A DNA stretch of 64,000 nt. Source: Flavobacterium sp. AED (GTDB lineage Bacteria; Bacteroidota; Bacteroidia; Flavobacteriales; Flavobacteriaceae). The stretch spans positions 113,005 to 177,004 of the forward strand of contig NZ_JSYM01000007.1 in the NCBI RefSeq assembly GCF_000812945.1, given 5' to 3'. This document shows, piece after piece, positions 44,601 through 53,005 of this stretch. Numbering within the stretch: position 1 is the first letter of the stretch; each line of letters begins with the position of its first letter. The notes beneath the pieces are model-generated. The model did not search any database. It was not told the origin of the DNA and saw only the letters and a program-made list of their open reading frames with translations. The translations under genes and the position numbers were made by a program.

Positions 44601-45093
44601 TTATCTTCAAGAAGCAGTGCCAAGAGTAAAAGCTAATTTAACGAATTCACTTTCTTACAAAAAATTCGATTTCTTCTTGAGAAACGTTTATTTTGGTAAA
44701 GTAACTGACCCGAACATTGCTGATGCAAATAATGATGGAACTATCAATGCTATTGTTGTAAATAATCAAGCAGTTGAAAACGAACACCCAGTATGGGCGG
44801 CGAAAATCATTACTGATTTGTCTGTAGGATTTAAAATTACTAGTGCAACAAAAATTGTTATAGGAGCTAATAACATTTTTGATATTTATCCAACTTTCAA
44901 TTTAGGACCTCAAACAATTGCAAAAAGAGCTTCAGGAGTTGATGCTAATGGAGCTGTTATTTATTCAACAACTACATCTTCAAACAATTCAATCGATTTG
45001 TCTAATGCAAATCAATTTGTATATTCAAGAAACACATCTCAATTTGGTCAAAACGGTCGTTTTGTTTTTGCCAGATTAAGCTTCAGCTTCTAG
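41698..45093 (+). CDS. TonB-dependent receptor with STN signalling domain
   Basis: This 1131-residue outer-membrane protein begins with a basic stretch and signal peptide, then an STN domain (about residues 40-115: TITLTDLNLDTALTKLEKLANVKFSYN), a CarboxypepD-reg domain (about 148-225: GRVVDDGGQPLPGVTILVKGTTKGTTTDADGNYTI), a plug (DQVLVLVNGKRRHTSSLVNINGSPGRGSVGTDLNAIP, GASAQYGSDAIAGVINI) and a barrel ending in RLSFSF. The STN domain contacts the FecR protein, so this receptor both imports and signals. The ligand is unknown. The plug-domain spacing looks more like siderophore-type receptors than SusC, and no SusD gene follows. Confidence 0.93.
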   Translation: MKKTVLKQRLLFRIMKITLFQFVLALVFSSVTIANNIRGQRKLDTKVTITLTDLNLDTALTKLEKLANVKFSYNSRMTQFNQKVSVSANNEALSSVLTRILKPLKINYTEVSNQIVLQKEGILKVGMNGDLMSTLNENIAAEIIKGRVVDDGGQPLPGVTILVKGTTKGTTTDADGNYTITAQMGDVLQFSYVGLETKSVTVTGNIVNVTLTGSGETLQDVVVIGSRNPTRTVTESAVPIDVISMKEIASQGPQVNLNQILNMVAPSFTSNTTTVADGTDHIDPAQLRGLGPDQVLVLVNGKRRHTSSLVNINGSPGRGSVGTDLNAIPAFAIEKIEVLRDGASAQYGSDAIAGVININVKKNTNKLDVALFGGGNLSKGANDHDGGIDGGNYQLDLNYGTGLGKEKSFINATASFQLRDATSRAKDVTGNLFNAYNAVEQRAAEAGTNINALFGNINNTPNTAQILSSIKTYAPQVGYFTTAQQTAITGATTISQMQTALNFDATAGELAYRSLERKDFNMRVGQSSLKSAQFFLNAAYPINDKLEVYAFGGTSYRTGEAAGFYRKPNQARSYTGLYPNGFLPEIHSTIGDVSVAAGLRGLLFENWNFDLSNTFGKNTFDYNIENTVNASLREKSATQFDAGGLGFSQNTTNFDINRKFDVLKGLNVAFGAEYRHENFTINAGEPDSYNLYDINGAVVTGTTPANIKVTDFYGATRPGGAQVFPGFRPANAIDKGRNSYAVYTDLELDLTDKWLVNGAVRFENYSDFGNTTNFKVASRYKLTDNINLRGAVSTGFRAPSLHQIYFNSTATQFVGGVPFEVGTFSNDSPVAKALGIPTLKQEESKSASIGFTAKIPAANLTLTADAYIVKINDRVVLTDQFTSNAVTKPYFDAAGATAATFFANAIDTESKGIDVVISHKISLGEGLSLKTDLSGTISNTQKVGDIHASPILEAAGQINRYYSESSRIYLQEAVPRVKANLTNSLSYKKFDFFLRNVYFGKVTDPNIADANNDGTINAIVVNNQAVENEHPVWAAKIITDLSVGFKITSATKIVIGANNIFDIYPTFNLGPQTIAKRASGVDANGAVIYSTTTSSNNSIDLSNANQFVYSRNTSQFGQNGRFVFARLSFSF

Positions 45094-45114
45094 AAAAACA
45101 TTTTATATTATGGG

Positions 45115-45148
45115 AAAGCCATCAACAAATAGTTGATGGCTTTTTTTT
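45115..45148 (+). terminator. Intrinsic terminator after the STN receptor gene
   Basis: AAAGCCATCAAC pairs perfectly with GTTGATGGCTTT around a 5-base loop, followed by a T-run. Confidence 0.92.
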
Positions 45149-45158
45149 GGCTAAAACT

Positions 45159-45192
45159 TTGGTAAAAAAAGAATCCAAACTTTGTACCTTTG
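45159..45192 (+). promoter_or_regulatory. uvrB promoter (TTG, 23-base spacer, TACCTTTG)
   Basis: TACCTTTG at 45185-45192 is a full -7 match, with TTG at 45159-45161 upstream at an acceptable distance. The ATG is at 45221. Confidence 0.65.
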
Positions 45193-45220
45193 TTCCTCTT
45201 AACCTTTGTCCGTGTTTTAA

Positions 45221-47212
45221 ATGAATTTCCAAGTAGTATCTGATTACCAGCCTAAGGGCGACCAACCTCAAGCGATTGAAAAATTGACTCAGGGGATTAT
45301 TGATGGTGATAAATTCCAAACTTTATTAGGAGTTACCGGATCTGGAAAAACATTTACCGTAGCCAATGTGATTCAGGAAGTACAAAGACCAACATTAGTT
45401 TTGGCACACAATAAAACTTTGGCAGCTCAATTGTATTCGGAATTCAAACAATTCTTCCCGAATAATGCCGTGGAATATTTCGTTTCTTATTACGATTATT
45501 ACCAGCCCGAAGCTTTCATGCCCGTAACCGGCGTTTTCATTGAAAAAGATTTATCTATCAATGAAGAACTGGAAAAAATGCGAATGTCAACCACTGCTTC
45601 GTTACTTTCAGGACGAAGAGATATTTTAGTAGTGGCATCGGTTTCTTGTTTGTATGGTATTGGAAATCCGATAGAATTTCAGAAAAACTTGATTCCAATT
45701 GAGAAAGGACAAATCATCTCCCGAACCAAATTATTGCATCAACTGGTGCAAAGTTTATATTCCAGAACTGAAGCCGATTTTAATCCCGGAAGTTTCAGAA
45801 TAAAAGGTGATACAGTAGATGTTTATCCTAGTTATGCGGATGAGGCGTATCGAGTTCATTTCTTTGGTGATGAAATCGAAGAAATTGAAAGTTTCGACAC
45901 AAAGAATTCTAAAGTCCTTGAAAAATTTGACAAACTGACGATTTATCCTGCTAATATGTTTGTGACTTCGCCAGATGTTTTGCAAGGTGCAATCTGGGAA
46001 ATCCAACAGGATTTGGTAAAACAGGTCGATTATTTCAAGGAAATAGGAAAACATTTGGAAGCAAAACGACTGGAAGAACGCACCAATTTTGATTTGGAAA
46101 TGATTCGCGAACTCGGTTATTGCTCCGGAATTGAAAATTATTCCCGTTATCTTGACGGTCGTTTACCCGGAACTAGACCATTTTGTTTATTAGATTATTT
46201 CCCTAAAGATTATTTGATGGTGGTGGACGAAAGTCACGTAACGCTTTCTCAAGTTAGTGCCATGTATGGAGGAGACAGAAGTCGAAAAGAAAATTTAGTG
46301 GAATATGGTTTCCGACTTCCGGCAGCGATGGACAATCGTCCTTTGAAGTTTGAAGAATTCGAAGCGATGCAAAACCAAGTGATTTATGTTTCGGCAACGC
46401 CAGCCGATTATGAATTGCAAAAAACCGAAGGTGTCGTTGTGGAACAGGTAATTCGTCCTACAGGATTATTGGATCCCATTATTGAAATCCGACCAAGTTT
46501 AAACCAAATTGATGATTTAATTGAAGAAATTCAGGTTCGAGCCGAAATTGATGAACGTGTATTAGTGACTACTTTAACCAAAAGAATGGCGGAAGAATTA
46601 GCTAAATATTTAACCAAAGTCAATATTCGTTGCCGTTATATTCACTCTGAAGTAGACACATTGGAACGAATCGAAATCATGCAAGATTTACGAAAAGGAA
46701 TTTTTGATGTGCTAATTGGTGTGAATTTACTTCGTGAAGGTTTGGATTTACCCGAAGTTTCATTGGTGGCAATTTTAGATGCAGACAAAGAAGGTTTTTT
46801 ACGAAGTCATCGTTCGCTTACGCAAACAATTGGTCGTGCAGCAAGAAACCTGAACGGAAAAGCAATTATGTACGCTGATAAAATTACGGCAAGCATGCAA
46901 AAAACCATTGACGAAACTAATTATCGCAGAACAAAACAAATTAATTACAATACTCTAAATAATTTGGTTCCTCAAGCCTTAAATAAAAAGATAGAAAGTG
47001 CTTTTACAAAAAATCCTTTGGCAGATTATGAATTAGGCTATACTCTTTCAACTGCAGCCGAACCCGTTACAGAATATTTATCAAAACCAGATATTGAAAA
47101 ACGCATACGCGAAAAACGTAAATCAATGGAAAAAGCGGCAAAAGAATTAGACTTTATGCAGGCCGCAAAATTACGTGATGAAATAAAAGTATTGCAAGGA
47201 CAATTAACTTAA
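45221..47212 (+). CDS. uvrB: Excinuclease ABC subunit B
   Basis: This 663-residue helicase-like protein verifies lesions and loads UvrC in nucleotide excision repair. Walker A is GVTGSGKTFTVANV near residue 40. The beta-hairpin region YYDYYQPEAFMP, helicase motifs VVDESHVTLSQ, QVIYVSATPADYE, and the C-terminal block GVNLLREGLDLPEVSLVAILDADKEGFLRS with QTIGRAARN are all present. It ends in a UVR domain (EKAAKELDFMQAAKLRDEI) that binds UvrC. Its stop overlaps the stop region of the convergent TerB-like gene by four bases. Confidence 0.98.
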   Translation: MNFQVVSDYQPKGDQPQAIEKLTQGIIDGDKFQTLLGVTGSGKTFTVANVIQEVQRPTLVLAHNKTLAAQLYSEFKQFFPNNAVEYFVSYYDYYQPEAFMPVTGVFIEKDLSINEELEKMRMSTTASLLSGRRDILVVASVSCLYGIGNPIEFQKNLIPIEKGQIISRTKLLHQLVQSLYSRTEADFNPGSFRIKGDTVDVYPSYADEAYRVHFFGDEIEEIESFDTKNSKVLEKFDKLTIYPANMFVTSPDVLQGAIWEIQQDLVKQVDYFKEIGKHLEAKRLEERTNFDLEMIRELGYCSGIENYSRYLDGRLPGTRPFCLLDYFPKDYLMVVDESHVTLSQVSAMYGGDRSRKENLVEYGFRLPAAMDNRPLKFEEFEAMQNQVIYVSATPADYELQKTEGVVVEQVIRPTGLLDPIIEIRPSLNQIDDLIEEIQVRAEIDERVLVTTLTKRMAEELAKYLTKVNIRCRYIHSEVDTLERIEIMQDLRKGIFDVLIGVNLLREGLDLPEVSLVAILDADKEGFLRSHRSLTQTIGRAARNLNGKAIMYADKITASMQKTIDETNYRRTKQINYNTLNNLVPQALNKKIESAFTKNPLADYELGYTLSTAAEPVTEYLSKPDIEKRIREKRKSMEKAAKELDFMQAAKLRDEIKVLQGQLT

Positions 47213-47610
47213 TTCTGTTGTTCCTGAAAAACATTCAATAAAACTTCACCTTTAATAATTGCATTTGGCGCTTCCTTCATTAACTTAAGAATGCGTTTAG
47301 TTGCCTCTGGATTAAGTCCCATGTCAATTGCTATCTGTTGGATAGCGACAGTTTCTTTTTTGTGCAAAATGCCATCGCAATGCATTAACAAAGCCAGTCT
47401 GTAAAATTGTTGGATGCGTTGAAACTCCGATTTAATGGGCAGTTTTGGTAATTCTTGATGAAACAAATCATTGAATCCTCCTTTTTCTATATTTAGTTCA
47501 TTGGCAACAATAAACAAAAAATCGTATTCTCTCTTATGCAATTGTCCGTCAACAGTAGAAAAAGCAATCATCTCTAAAAGTAAGCTTCTTTTTTCCTCGT
47601 AAGTATCCAT
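47209..47610 (-). CDS. TerB-like helical protein
   Basis: This 133-residue protein is all-helical: EEKRSLLLEMIAFSTVDGQLHKREYDFLFIVANELNI, then LALLMHCDGILHKKETVAIQQIAIDMGLNPEATKRIL. The two matching blocks with conserved Asp-Gly (TVDGQLHKRE and HCDGILHKKE) are typical of TerB/DjlA-like domains, where acidic residues can bind metal. The frame extends to 47679, but MDTYEEK at 47610 is the likely start. It overlaps uvrB tail-to-tail. The role is unknown. Confidence 0.75.
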   Translation of the reverse strand: MDTYEEKRSLLLEMIAFSTVDGQLHKREYDFLFIVANELNIEKGGFNDLFHQELPKLPIKSEFQRIQQFYRLALLMHCDGILHKKETVAIQQIAIDMGLNPEATKRILKLMKEAPNAIIKGEVLLNVFQEQQN

Positions 47611-47670
47611 GAAATTATTATTTTTAGCTAAAATATTGATTTTTTTAAATAAAAACACAAAATACCAATA

Positions 47671-48486
47671 ATGATTCAACAGCTTAAGTTAATTCTTATT
47701 ATACTACTTTTTGCGACAGTAAAAAATTTCGCTCAACAAAGCACCGCATCAAAACAAGTTTCTACTTTTACTATAGAGGCCCCACAACTTAAAACGTCAA
47801 AGAAAATCTGGGTATATCTCCCTAAAAATTACTTAAATTCCAAAAAGAAATATTCCGTGATATACATGCACGATGCACAAAATCTATTTGATGCTAAAAC
47901 ATCCTATAGCGGTGAATGGAATATCGATGAAAAACTGGACAGTCTTAATGCACAAGTTATCGTTATAGGAATCGAACATGGAAACGACAAACGTTTAGAA
48001 GAATTAACTCCTTTTAAAAACGAAAAATATGGTGGTGGAAAAGCAACTGATTATTTAGAATTCATTGTAAAAACGTTGAAGCCTAAAATTGACGAAACCT
48101 ATAGAACCAAACGGGAGAAGAGAAATACCATAATTATGGGAAGTTCTTTGGGTGGTTTGACTTCCTTTTACGCTACTTTAAAATATCCTGAAGTGTTTGG
48201 TAAAGCAGGTATTTTTTCGCCCGCTTTTTGGATTAACCGCAAAGAAATTTTCGAATTAGAAGAGAAAAACAAAAAACAAAAAACGAAATATTATTTCCTT
48301 TGCGGAGATAAAGAAGGTGACGATGATTCTATGATTGTTGACCTCAATAAAATGGAATACCTAATTAACACTAAACGGTGTTATTGCCTCAATTTGAATG
48401 AAAAGAAAATCGTAAAAGGAGGACAACACAATGAAAAGTTATGGCGCGATGGTTTTGTGAAAGCAGTTTTATGGCTCGGTTATTAA
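47671..48486 (+). CDS. Exported esterase (esterase D / enterochelin-esterase-like fold)
   Basis: This 271-residue protein has a signal peptide (ending KNFAQQ) and an alpha/beta-hydrolase fold of the EsterasePHB/Fes type: RPKN-like segment VYLPKNYLNSKKKYSVIYMHDAQNLFD, nucleophile Ser in IIMGSSLGGLTSFY, Asp probably in LCGDKEGDDDS, and His in KGGQHNEKLWRDGF. The substrate is unknown. It is divergent from the TerB-like gene and followed on the same strand by the dipeptide epimerase. Confidence 0.85.
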   Translation: MIQQLKLILIILLFATVKNFAQQSTASKQVSTFTIEAPQLKTSKKIWVYLPKNYLNSKKKYSVIYMHDAQNLFDAKTSYSGEWNIDEKLDSLNAQVIVIGIEHGNDKRLEELTPFKNEKYGGGKATDYLEFIVKTLKPKIDETYRTKREKRNTIIMGSSLGGLTSFYATLKYPEVFGKAGIFSPAFWINRKEIFELEEKNKKQKTKYYFLCGDKEGDDDSMIVDLNKMEYLINTKRCYCLNLNEKKIVKGGQHNEKLWRDGFVKAVLWLGY

Positions 48487-48531
48487 TTTAAAAAATAAAT
48501 ACATTAATTTTAAGTACTAAATCAGATTCAA

Positions 48532-49542
48532 ATGGAACTAATCTTAAGAGAATACAACCTTAAATTAAAACATACCTTCACGATTTCAAGAGAATCGATT
48601 GACTTTCAACCTTCATTGATTGTAGAATTAAAGAGCGAGGGATTTTCAGGTTTTGGAGAAGCAACATCTAATCCATATTATAAGACAACCGTTCCAATGA
48701 TGATACAGGATTTAGAAAAAATTCGTTCTGTAATTGAAACTACAACAAATGAAACACCGGAAGAATTTTGGGCAAAAATTCATCGGTATTTAAAAGATGA
48801 TATGTTTGCTTTGTGCGCTTTGGATATGGCGTATACTGATTTGTATGCTCGTAAAAAAGGAAAGAAATTGTACGAGTTATGGAATTACAACATCGATAAA
48901 AATCCATTGACCGATTATACCATTGGTATAGCTTCCATAGAAAAAATGGTGGAAAAAATGAAGGAATTGCCTTGGCCGATTTATAAAATAAAACTGGGCA
49001 CCAAAGAAGATATTGCCATTGTTACTGAACTTCGAAAACATACGAATGCCATTTTTAGAATTGATGCCAATTGTGGTTGGGGCGTGGAAGAAACCATAAA
49101 TAATGCAGTCGAGTTAAAAAAACTAGGCGTAGAATTTTTGGAACAACCCATGAAAGCAGACAATTGGGAAGGACACAAGGAAGTTTTCAAACATTCTGTT
49201 TTACCAATAATTGCTGACGAAAGTTGCATTATAGAAGAAGATGTGGCTAAATGTCACCATCATTTTCATGGCGTAAATGTCAAATTAGTGAAATGTGGCG
49301 GACTAACTCCCGGTAGACGAATGATTGAGGAAGCCAAGAAATTAGGTTTAAAAACGATGGTGGGCTGCATGACAGAATCAACTGTAGGGATTTCTGCAAT
49401 TGCTCATTTATTGCCACAATTGGATTATGTGGATATGGATGGGGCTTTGCTTTTGGCAGAAGATATTGCAACTGGTGTAACAATAGATTTTGGAAAAATA
49501 AGCTATTCAGACTTAAATGGTACGGGTGTAACTTTAATTTAA
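48532..49542 (+). CDS. Dipeptide epimerase (L-Ala-D/L-Glu epimerase type, enolase superfamily)
   Basis: This 336-residue enzyme interconverts L-Ala-D-Glu and L-Ala-L-Glu in murein peptide recycling. Catalytic residues of the muconate-lactonizing subgroup are visible: Lys pair in YKIKLGT, metal ligands Asp in RIDANCGW, Glu in LEQPM and Asp in IADES, and the second-face Lys in KLVKCGG. The C-terminal GCMTESTVGISA and DMDGALLLAEDI complete the barrel. Dipeptide specificity is taken from overall similarity and could differ. The following PLP-enzyme gene starts six bases after the stop. Confidence 0.87.
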   Translation: MELILREYNLKLKHTFTISRESIDFQPSLIVELKSEGFSGFGEATSNPYYKTTVPMMIQDLEKIRSVIETTTNETPEEFWAKIHRYLKDDMFALCALDMAYTDLYARKKGKKLYELWNYNIDKNPLTDYTIGIASIEKMVEKMKELPWPIYKIKLGTKEDIAIVTELRKHTNAIFRIDANCGWGVEETINNAVELKKLGVEFLEQPMKADNWEGHKEVFKHSVLPIIADESCIIEEDVAKCHHHFHGVNVKLVKCGGLTPGRRMIEEAKKLGLKTMVGCMTESTVGISAIAHLLPQLDYVDMDGALLLAEDIATGVTIDFGKISYSDLNGTGVTLI

Positions 49543-49548
49543 TTTTAA

Positions 49549-50580
49549 ATGAAAGTCAACCAATTTCCAGATCGAATAATAGAAATCAACAATGAAGACT
49601 ATTTGTATTTTGGCGGAACAGCCTATTTAGGTTTACCAACGCATCCTGAATTCCAAAAGCTTCTCATCAAAAATATTTCACAATGGGGAACGGCTTACGG
49701 AAGTTCCAGAAGTGCCAACATTCAACTGACTGCTTACGAAAATGGAGAACGTTTTTTAGCTAATTATATCAAGGCAGATGCTGTTCTTACCGTTTCCTCC
49801 GGTATGTTGGCGGGAAAATTAGTAATAGAGTCATTAATACCTCAAACCGATTACTTTTTTCATTTTCCAGATACGCATACTGCTATCAAAGCGGCAAACA
49901 GTCTTCCTTTTTTTATTGGAGAAAAATTAAATCCTCGTTTACTGGATACCGTAACTGAAAAATTTACGATTCTGACCGATGCGGTTCCTTCTTTTCATAT
50001 AGAACCAATCGATCTTTCAGTTCTAAATTTAATTCCGTCCCATAAAGAAATTACTTTGGTTGTAGATGAATCCCATTCGCTTGGAATTATGGGTACGAAT
50101 GGTTGCGGGATTTTTTCGAATATTGATCTTCCCAATATTAAAAGAAAAATCATGCTATCCTCTTTAGGTAAAGCCTTTGGATTGACAGGAGGTGTAATTG
50201 CTAGCGATTCTGAATTTATTAATCAGATGGCAGCTCACGATACTTTTGTTTCCAGTGCCGGAATGAACGCTGCATTTGTACAAACTATGGCTGACGCATC
50301 AGCAATTTATTTGCAACAGCATCAAAAATTAAAAGACAATTTAAACTATATAGATACTCATTTAATTAAAAATAAAGTAGTTCATTTTGATCCAAATTAC
50401 CCCTTAATTTATCCGGAAATCGAAGGAATAAATGAAATTTTCACTTCGAATAACATTATTGTAACTAATTTTAAATACCCAACAGACACCAGAGATTTAA
50501 ATCGAATTGTAATTACTGCCAATCACAAAAAAGAAGATTTGGATAAAGTAATTCACATTCTGAACCAAAACCAATTCTAA
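49549..50580 (+). CDS. PLP-dependent aminotransferase, class I/II fold (AONS/KBL-like)
   Basis: This 343-residue fold-type I enzyme resembles the alpha-oxoamine synthase branch (8-amino-7-oxononanoate synthase and KBL): YLYFGGTAYLGLPTHPEF, then AYGSSRSANIQL, VVDESHSLGIMG, and SSLGKAFGLTGGVI with the PLP-binding Lys. It is about 40-50 residues shorter than typical KBL/BioF, missing N-terminal length. No biotin genes are nearby. Its tight coupling to the dipeptide epimerase (six-base gap) suggests a role in amino acid or murein peptide metabolism, which is inference. Confidence 0.8.
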   Translation: MKVNQFPDRIIEINNEDYLYFGGTAYLGLPTHPEFQKLLIKNISQWGTAYGSSRSANIQLTAYENGERFLANYIKADAVLTVSSGMLAGKLVIESLIPQTDYFFHFPDTHTAIKAANSLPFFIGEKLNPRLLDTVTEKFTILTDAVPSFHIEPIDLSVLNLIPSHKEITLVVDESHSLGIMGTNGCGIFSNIDLPNIKRKIMLSSLGKAFGLTGGVIASDSEFINQMAAHDTFVSSAGMNAAFVQTMADASAIYLQQHQKLKDNLNYIDTHLIKNKVVHFDPNYPLIYPEIEGINEIFTSNNIIVTNFKYPTDTRDLNRIVITANHKKEDLDKVIHILNQNQF

Positions 50581-50588
50581 ATCTAAAA

Positions 50589-50621
50589 TTGTGGTGCAAT
50601 TGCTTTTTAACCGTACCTTTG
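50589..50621 (+). promoter_or_regulatory. DUF1456 gene promoter (TTG, 22-base spacer, TACCTTTG)
   Basis: TACCTTTG at 50614-50621 is a full -7 match and TTG at 50589-50591 is at the expected distance. The ATG is 14 bases downstream of the box. Confidence 0.65.
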
Positions 50622-50635
50622 TAAAAAATTAGAAT

Positions 50636-51106
50636 ATGATGACAAACAACGATATCTTTAAAAAACTTCGCGTAGCTTTAATGTTGCGTGACGATCAAAT
50701 AGTTGAAATATTAGAATTAGTAGATTTTAGAATCACTAAATCAGAATTGGGTGCTTTTTTCCGTGATGAAAAACATGAGAATTATATGGAATGTGGTGAC
50801 CAAGTGTTACGCAATTTCTTAAACGCTTTAGTAATTCACTTGCGTGGAACTAAAGAAAATCCAAAAAATCCAAACGATGTTTTAGCTAAACACAAAGCTC
50901 AAATTCCTGTAAAAGAAGGAGCTTCAGAAAGAGCTGAATTTAAAGCGAAGCCAAGAGACGAAGAAAAATCAAGAGGTGACGAAAGTCCTTCAAAATCAAA
51001 ACCTGCTGCTAAGAAACCATTCAAAAAACAATTTTCAAAAGGGAATCCAAAAATTCAAGTAGTCGAGAAAGTGAAATTTAATTTCGGTAAGAATAAAAAA
51101 TCATAA
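50636..51106 (+). CDS. DUF1456 (YehS-like) protein with basic C-terminal tail
   Basis: This 156-residue protein has two tandem DUF1456 units: NDIFKKLRVALMLRDDQIVEILELVDFRITKSELGAFFR and then MECGDQVLRNFLNALVIHLRG. After residue 90 it becomes a low-complexity Lys/Pro/Ser tail with KPAAKKPFKKQFSK that probably binds nucleic acid or is disordered. The usual E. coli YehS lacks a long basic tail. The family's function is unknown. ATGATG offers two start codons. Confidence 0.85.
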   Translation: MMTNNDIFKKLRVALMLRDDQIVEILELVDFRITKSELGAFFRDEKHENYMECGDQVLRNFLNALVIHLRGTKENPKNPNDVLAKHKAQIPVKEGASERAEFKAKPRDEEKSRGDESPSKSKPAAKKPFKKQFSKGNPKIQVVEKVKFNFGKNKKS

Positions 51107-51141
51107 GTAGTGCAATCTGTGCACTTCTACTAAATTAAACT

Positions 51142-51173
51142 AAAAAATCCTGAACGAGAGTTCAGGATTTTTT
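51142..51173. terminator. Bidirectional terminator between DUF1456 gene and selO
   Basis: AAAAAATCCTGAAC pairs with GTTCAGGATTTTTT around a GAGA tetraloop, with runs on both strands. Confidence 0.92.
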
Positions 51174-51206
51174 TTATATCTTTAAAAATGTCTCATCAAA
51201 AAAACT

Positions 51207-52775
51207 TTAAGAACTACAGCTTAACATAGAACATCCCACTTTATCTCTAGCCCAATCAGGTCTTTTAGCAAACCATTTTTGAAAATTTGGTTGTTCATCA
51301 TAGGGATTTTTAAGCATTTCAAATAGTTCATTTAGTAAAGAATAATTTCCCTTATCTGCATCTTCAATACACAATTGTGCCATATAATTTCGCAATACAT
51401 ATTTCGGATTTACTCTATTCATTTGCTCTTTTCTTTCGGTATCCAACAGCGTTTCTTCATTGATTCGAATACTATAATTTTCAAACCAGTCGTGCCAATC
51501 TTTCAAGATAGTTTCATTCAAATCCTTTTCGTTATAGAAGGCATCTTTTATTTTATTGAAAGCTGTTATTGCTGTATCCTCTTTAGTAACAGTACTTAGA
51601 TTTCTAAAGAAAATCGTCATATCAGTTTCTACCAATTGAAGCAGTTGTGTTAAACTTTCAATTAAGATTGCATCAGTTTCTTTTTTGATTTGGAAACCGA
51701 GTTTATTTTGCATCATATTCAAATACTTCTTTTCGTAATCAAGACTAAAAGCATCCAAAATAGTTTCAAGAGGTTTAGCATCCTGAATCAAAGGATACAA
51801 AGCGTTAGCCAATTGATACAAATTCCACAGCGCAATTTCAGGCTGATTACCAAAACGGTATCTTTTATGCTGTCTATCGGTTGTATTGGGTGTCCAGTTG
51901 GGATCGTAATCTTCCAACCAACCGTACGGCCCGTAATCAATAGTGATACCATGAATGGACATGTTGTCGGTATTCATAACACCATGAACAAAACCTATAC
52001 GTTGCCAGTGCACAATCATATTCAGTGTAGTCTGGGCAACTTCATGAAAAAAGTCCAGATATTTCCCAACACCTTCTCCTTGAATATGAGGAAAATGATG
52101 TTTGATGGTGAAATCAGCTAATAATTTGAGATTAACATAGTCTTTTCGAGAAGAAAACAATTCAAAGCTACCAAAACGGATAAAAGAAGGAGCTACTCTA
52201 CAAACAATTGCTCCTTTTTCGTAGGCAGGATTTCCATTATACAATACATCCCGTAGTACTTGATCGCCAGAAAGCATTAGCGAAAGCGAACGTGTTGTAG
52301 GAACACCTAAATAATGCATCGCTTCGGCACACAAATGCTCTCGAATGGAAGAACGCAAAACCGCAAAACCATCTGCTGTTCGGGAATATGGTGTAGGCCC
52401 TGCTCCTTTCAGTTGCAAAGTGTACGTCTTATTGTCGTCATGAATAACTTCGGTTAAATTGATGGCACGGCCGTCTCCTAATTGCCCAGCCCAATTCCCA
52501 AATTGATGTCCGGCATAACACAATGCAAAGGGCTTAGTTTCCGGATAAACGGTGCTTCCTGAAAAAGTATTTAAAAAATCAGTTGAAAGTATATCTTCAT
52601 GAGAAAGACCAATAGCATTTGCTACTTCATTTGAAGCATGAATTAGTGAAGGATTTGAAGGTTTTTTAGGTAGTACAAACGAATAACAAGCTTGCTGTAC
52701 CTGTCTCGGCGTATTGCTTTCACTTGGGTCAGCAGGTAACTCGGCAGTAAAATTATTTTGTATATGAAGTTTCAT
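51207..52775 (-). CDS. selO: Protein adenylyltransferase SelO (YdiU family)
   Basis: This 522-residue pseudokinase-fold enzyme transfers AMP to Ser/Thr/Tyr residues on proteins. Family motifs are AGHQFGNWAGQLGDGRAINL, LKGAGPTPYSRTADGFAVLRSSIREHL, VHGVMNTDNMSIHGITIDYGPYGWLEDYDP, and RYRFGNQPEIALWNL. The protein ends CSMLSCSS: the Cys third from the end occupies the place of selenocysteine in eukaryotic SelO. In E. coli the enzyme is linked to oxidative-stress glutathionylation. A near-match promoter element (TACCTTTA on the minus strand) lies about 50 bases upstream. Confidence 0.95.
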   Translation of the reverse strand: MKLHIQNNFTAELPADPSESNTPRQVQQACYSFVLPKKPSNPSLIHASNEVANAIGLSHEDILSTDFLNTFSGSTVYPETKPFALCYAGHQFGNWAGQLGDGRAINLTEVIHDDNKTYTLQLKGAGPTPYSRTADGFAVLRSSIREHLCAEAMHYLGVPTTRSLSLMLSGDQVLRDVLYNGNPAYEKGAIVCRVAPSFIRFGSFELFSSRKDYVNLKLLADFTIKHHFPHIQGEGVGKYLDFFHEVAQTTLNMIVHWQRIGFVHGVMNTDNMSIHGITIDYGPYGWLEDYDPNWTPNTTDRQHKRYRFGNQPEIALWNLYQLANALYPLIQDAKPLETILDAFSLDYEKKYLNMMQNKLGFQIKKETDAILIESLTQLLQLVETDMTIFFRNLSTVTKEDTAITAFNKIKDAFYNEKDLNETILKDWHDWFENYSIRINEETLLDTERKEQMNRVNPKYVLRNYMAQLCIEDADKGNYSLLNELFEMLKNPYDEQPNFQKWFAKRPDWARDKVGCSMLSCSS

Positions 52776-52954
52776 TTCGTAACAGATTAATATAAACTAG
52801 AAATAATTAAGACTAGCACAATGTAAAGGTATTCGATACCGTACATATAATTGAATTCTTATGATAACTTTATTTTATAACCAAAGTAATTTTATTTATA
52901 AACACTAAAAGCGCAATTTATAGTATCATCAACAGTATAAATTTATTACATAAA

Positions 52955-52984
52955 AAAAATCCTGAGCTTTCACTCAGGATTTTT
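52955..52984 (-). terminator. Intrinsic terminator of sucC
   Basis: AAAAATCCTGAG pairs with CTCAGGATTTTT around a 6-base loop, followed on the minus strand by a T-run. Confidence 0.9.
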
Positions 52985-53005
52985 TAATATATAATAATTT
53001 TCTAA

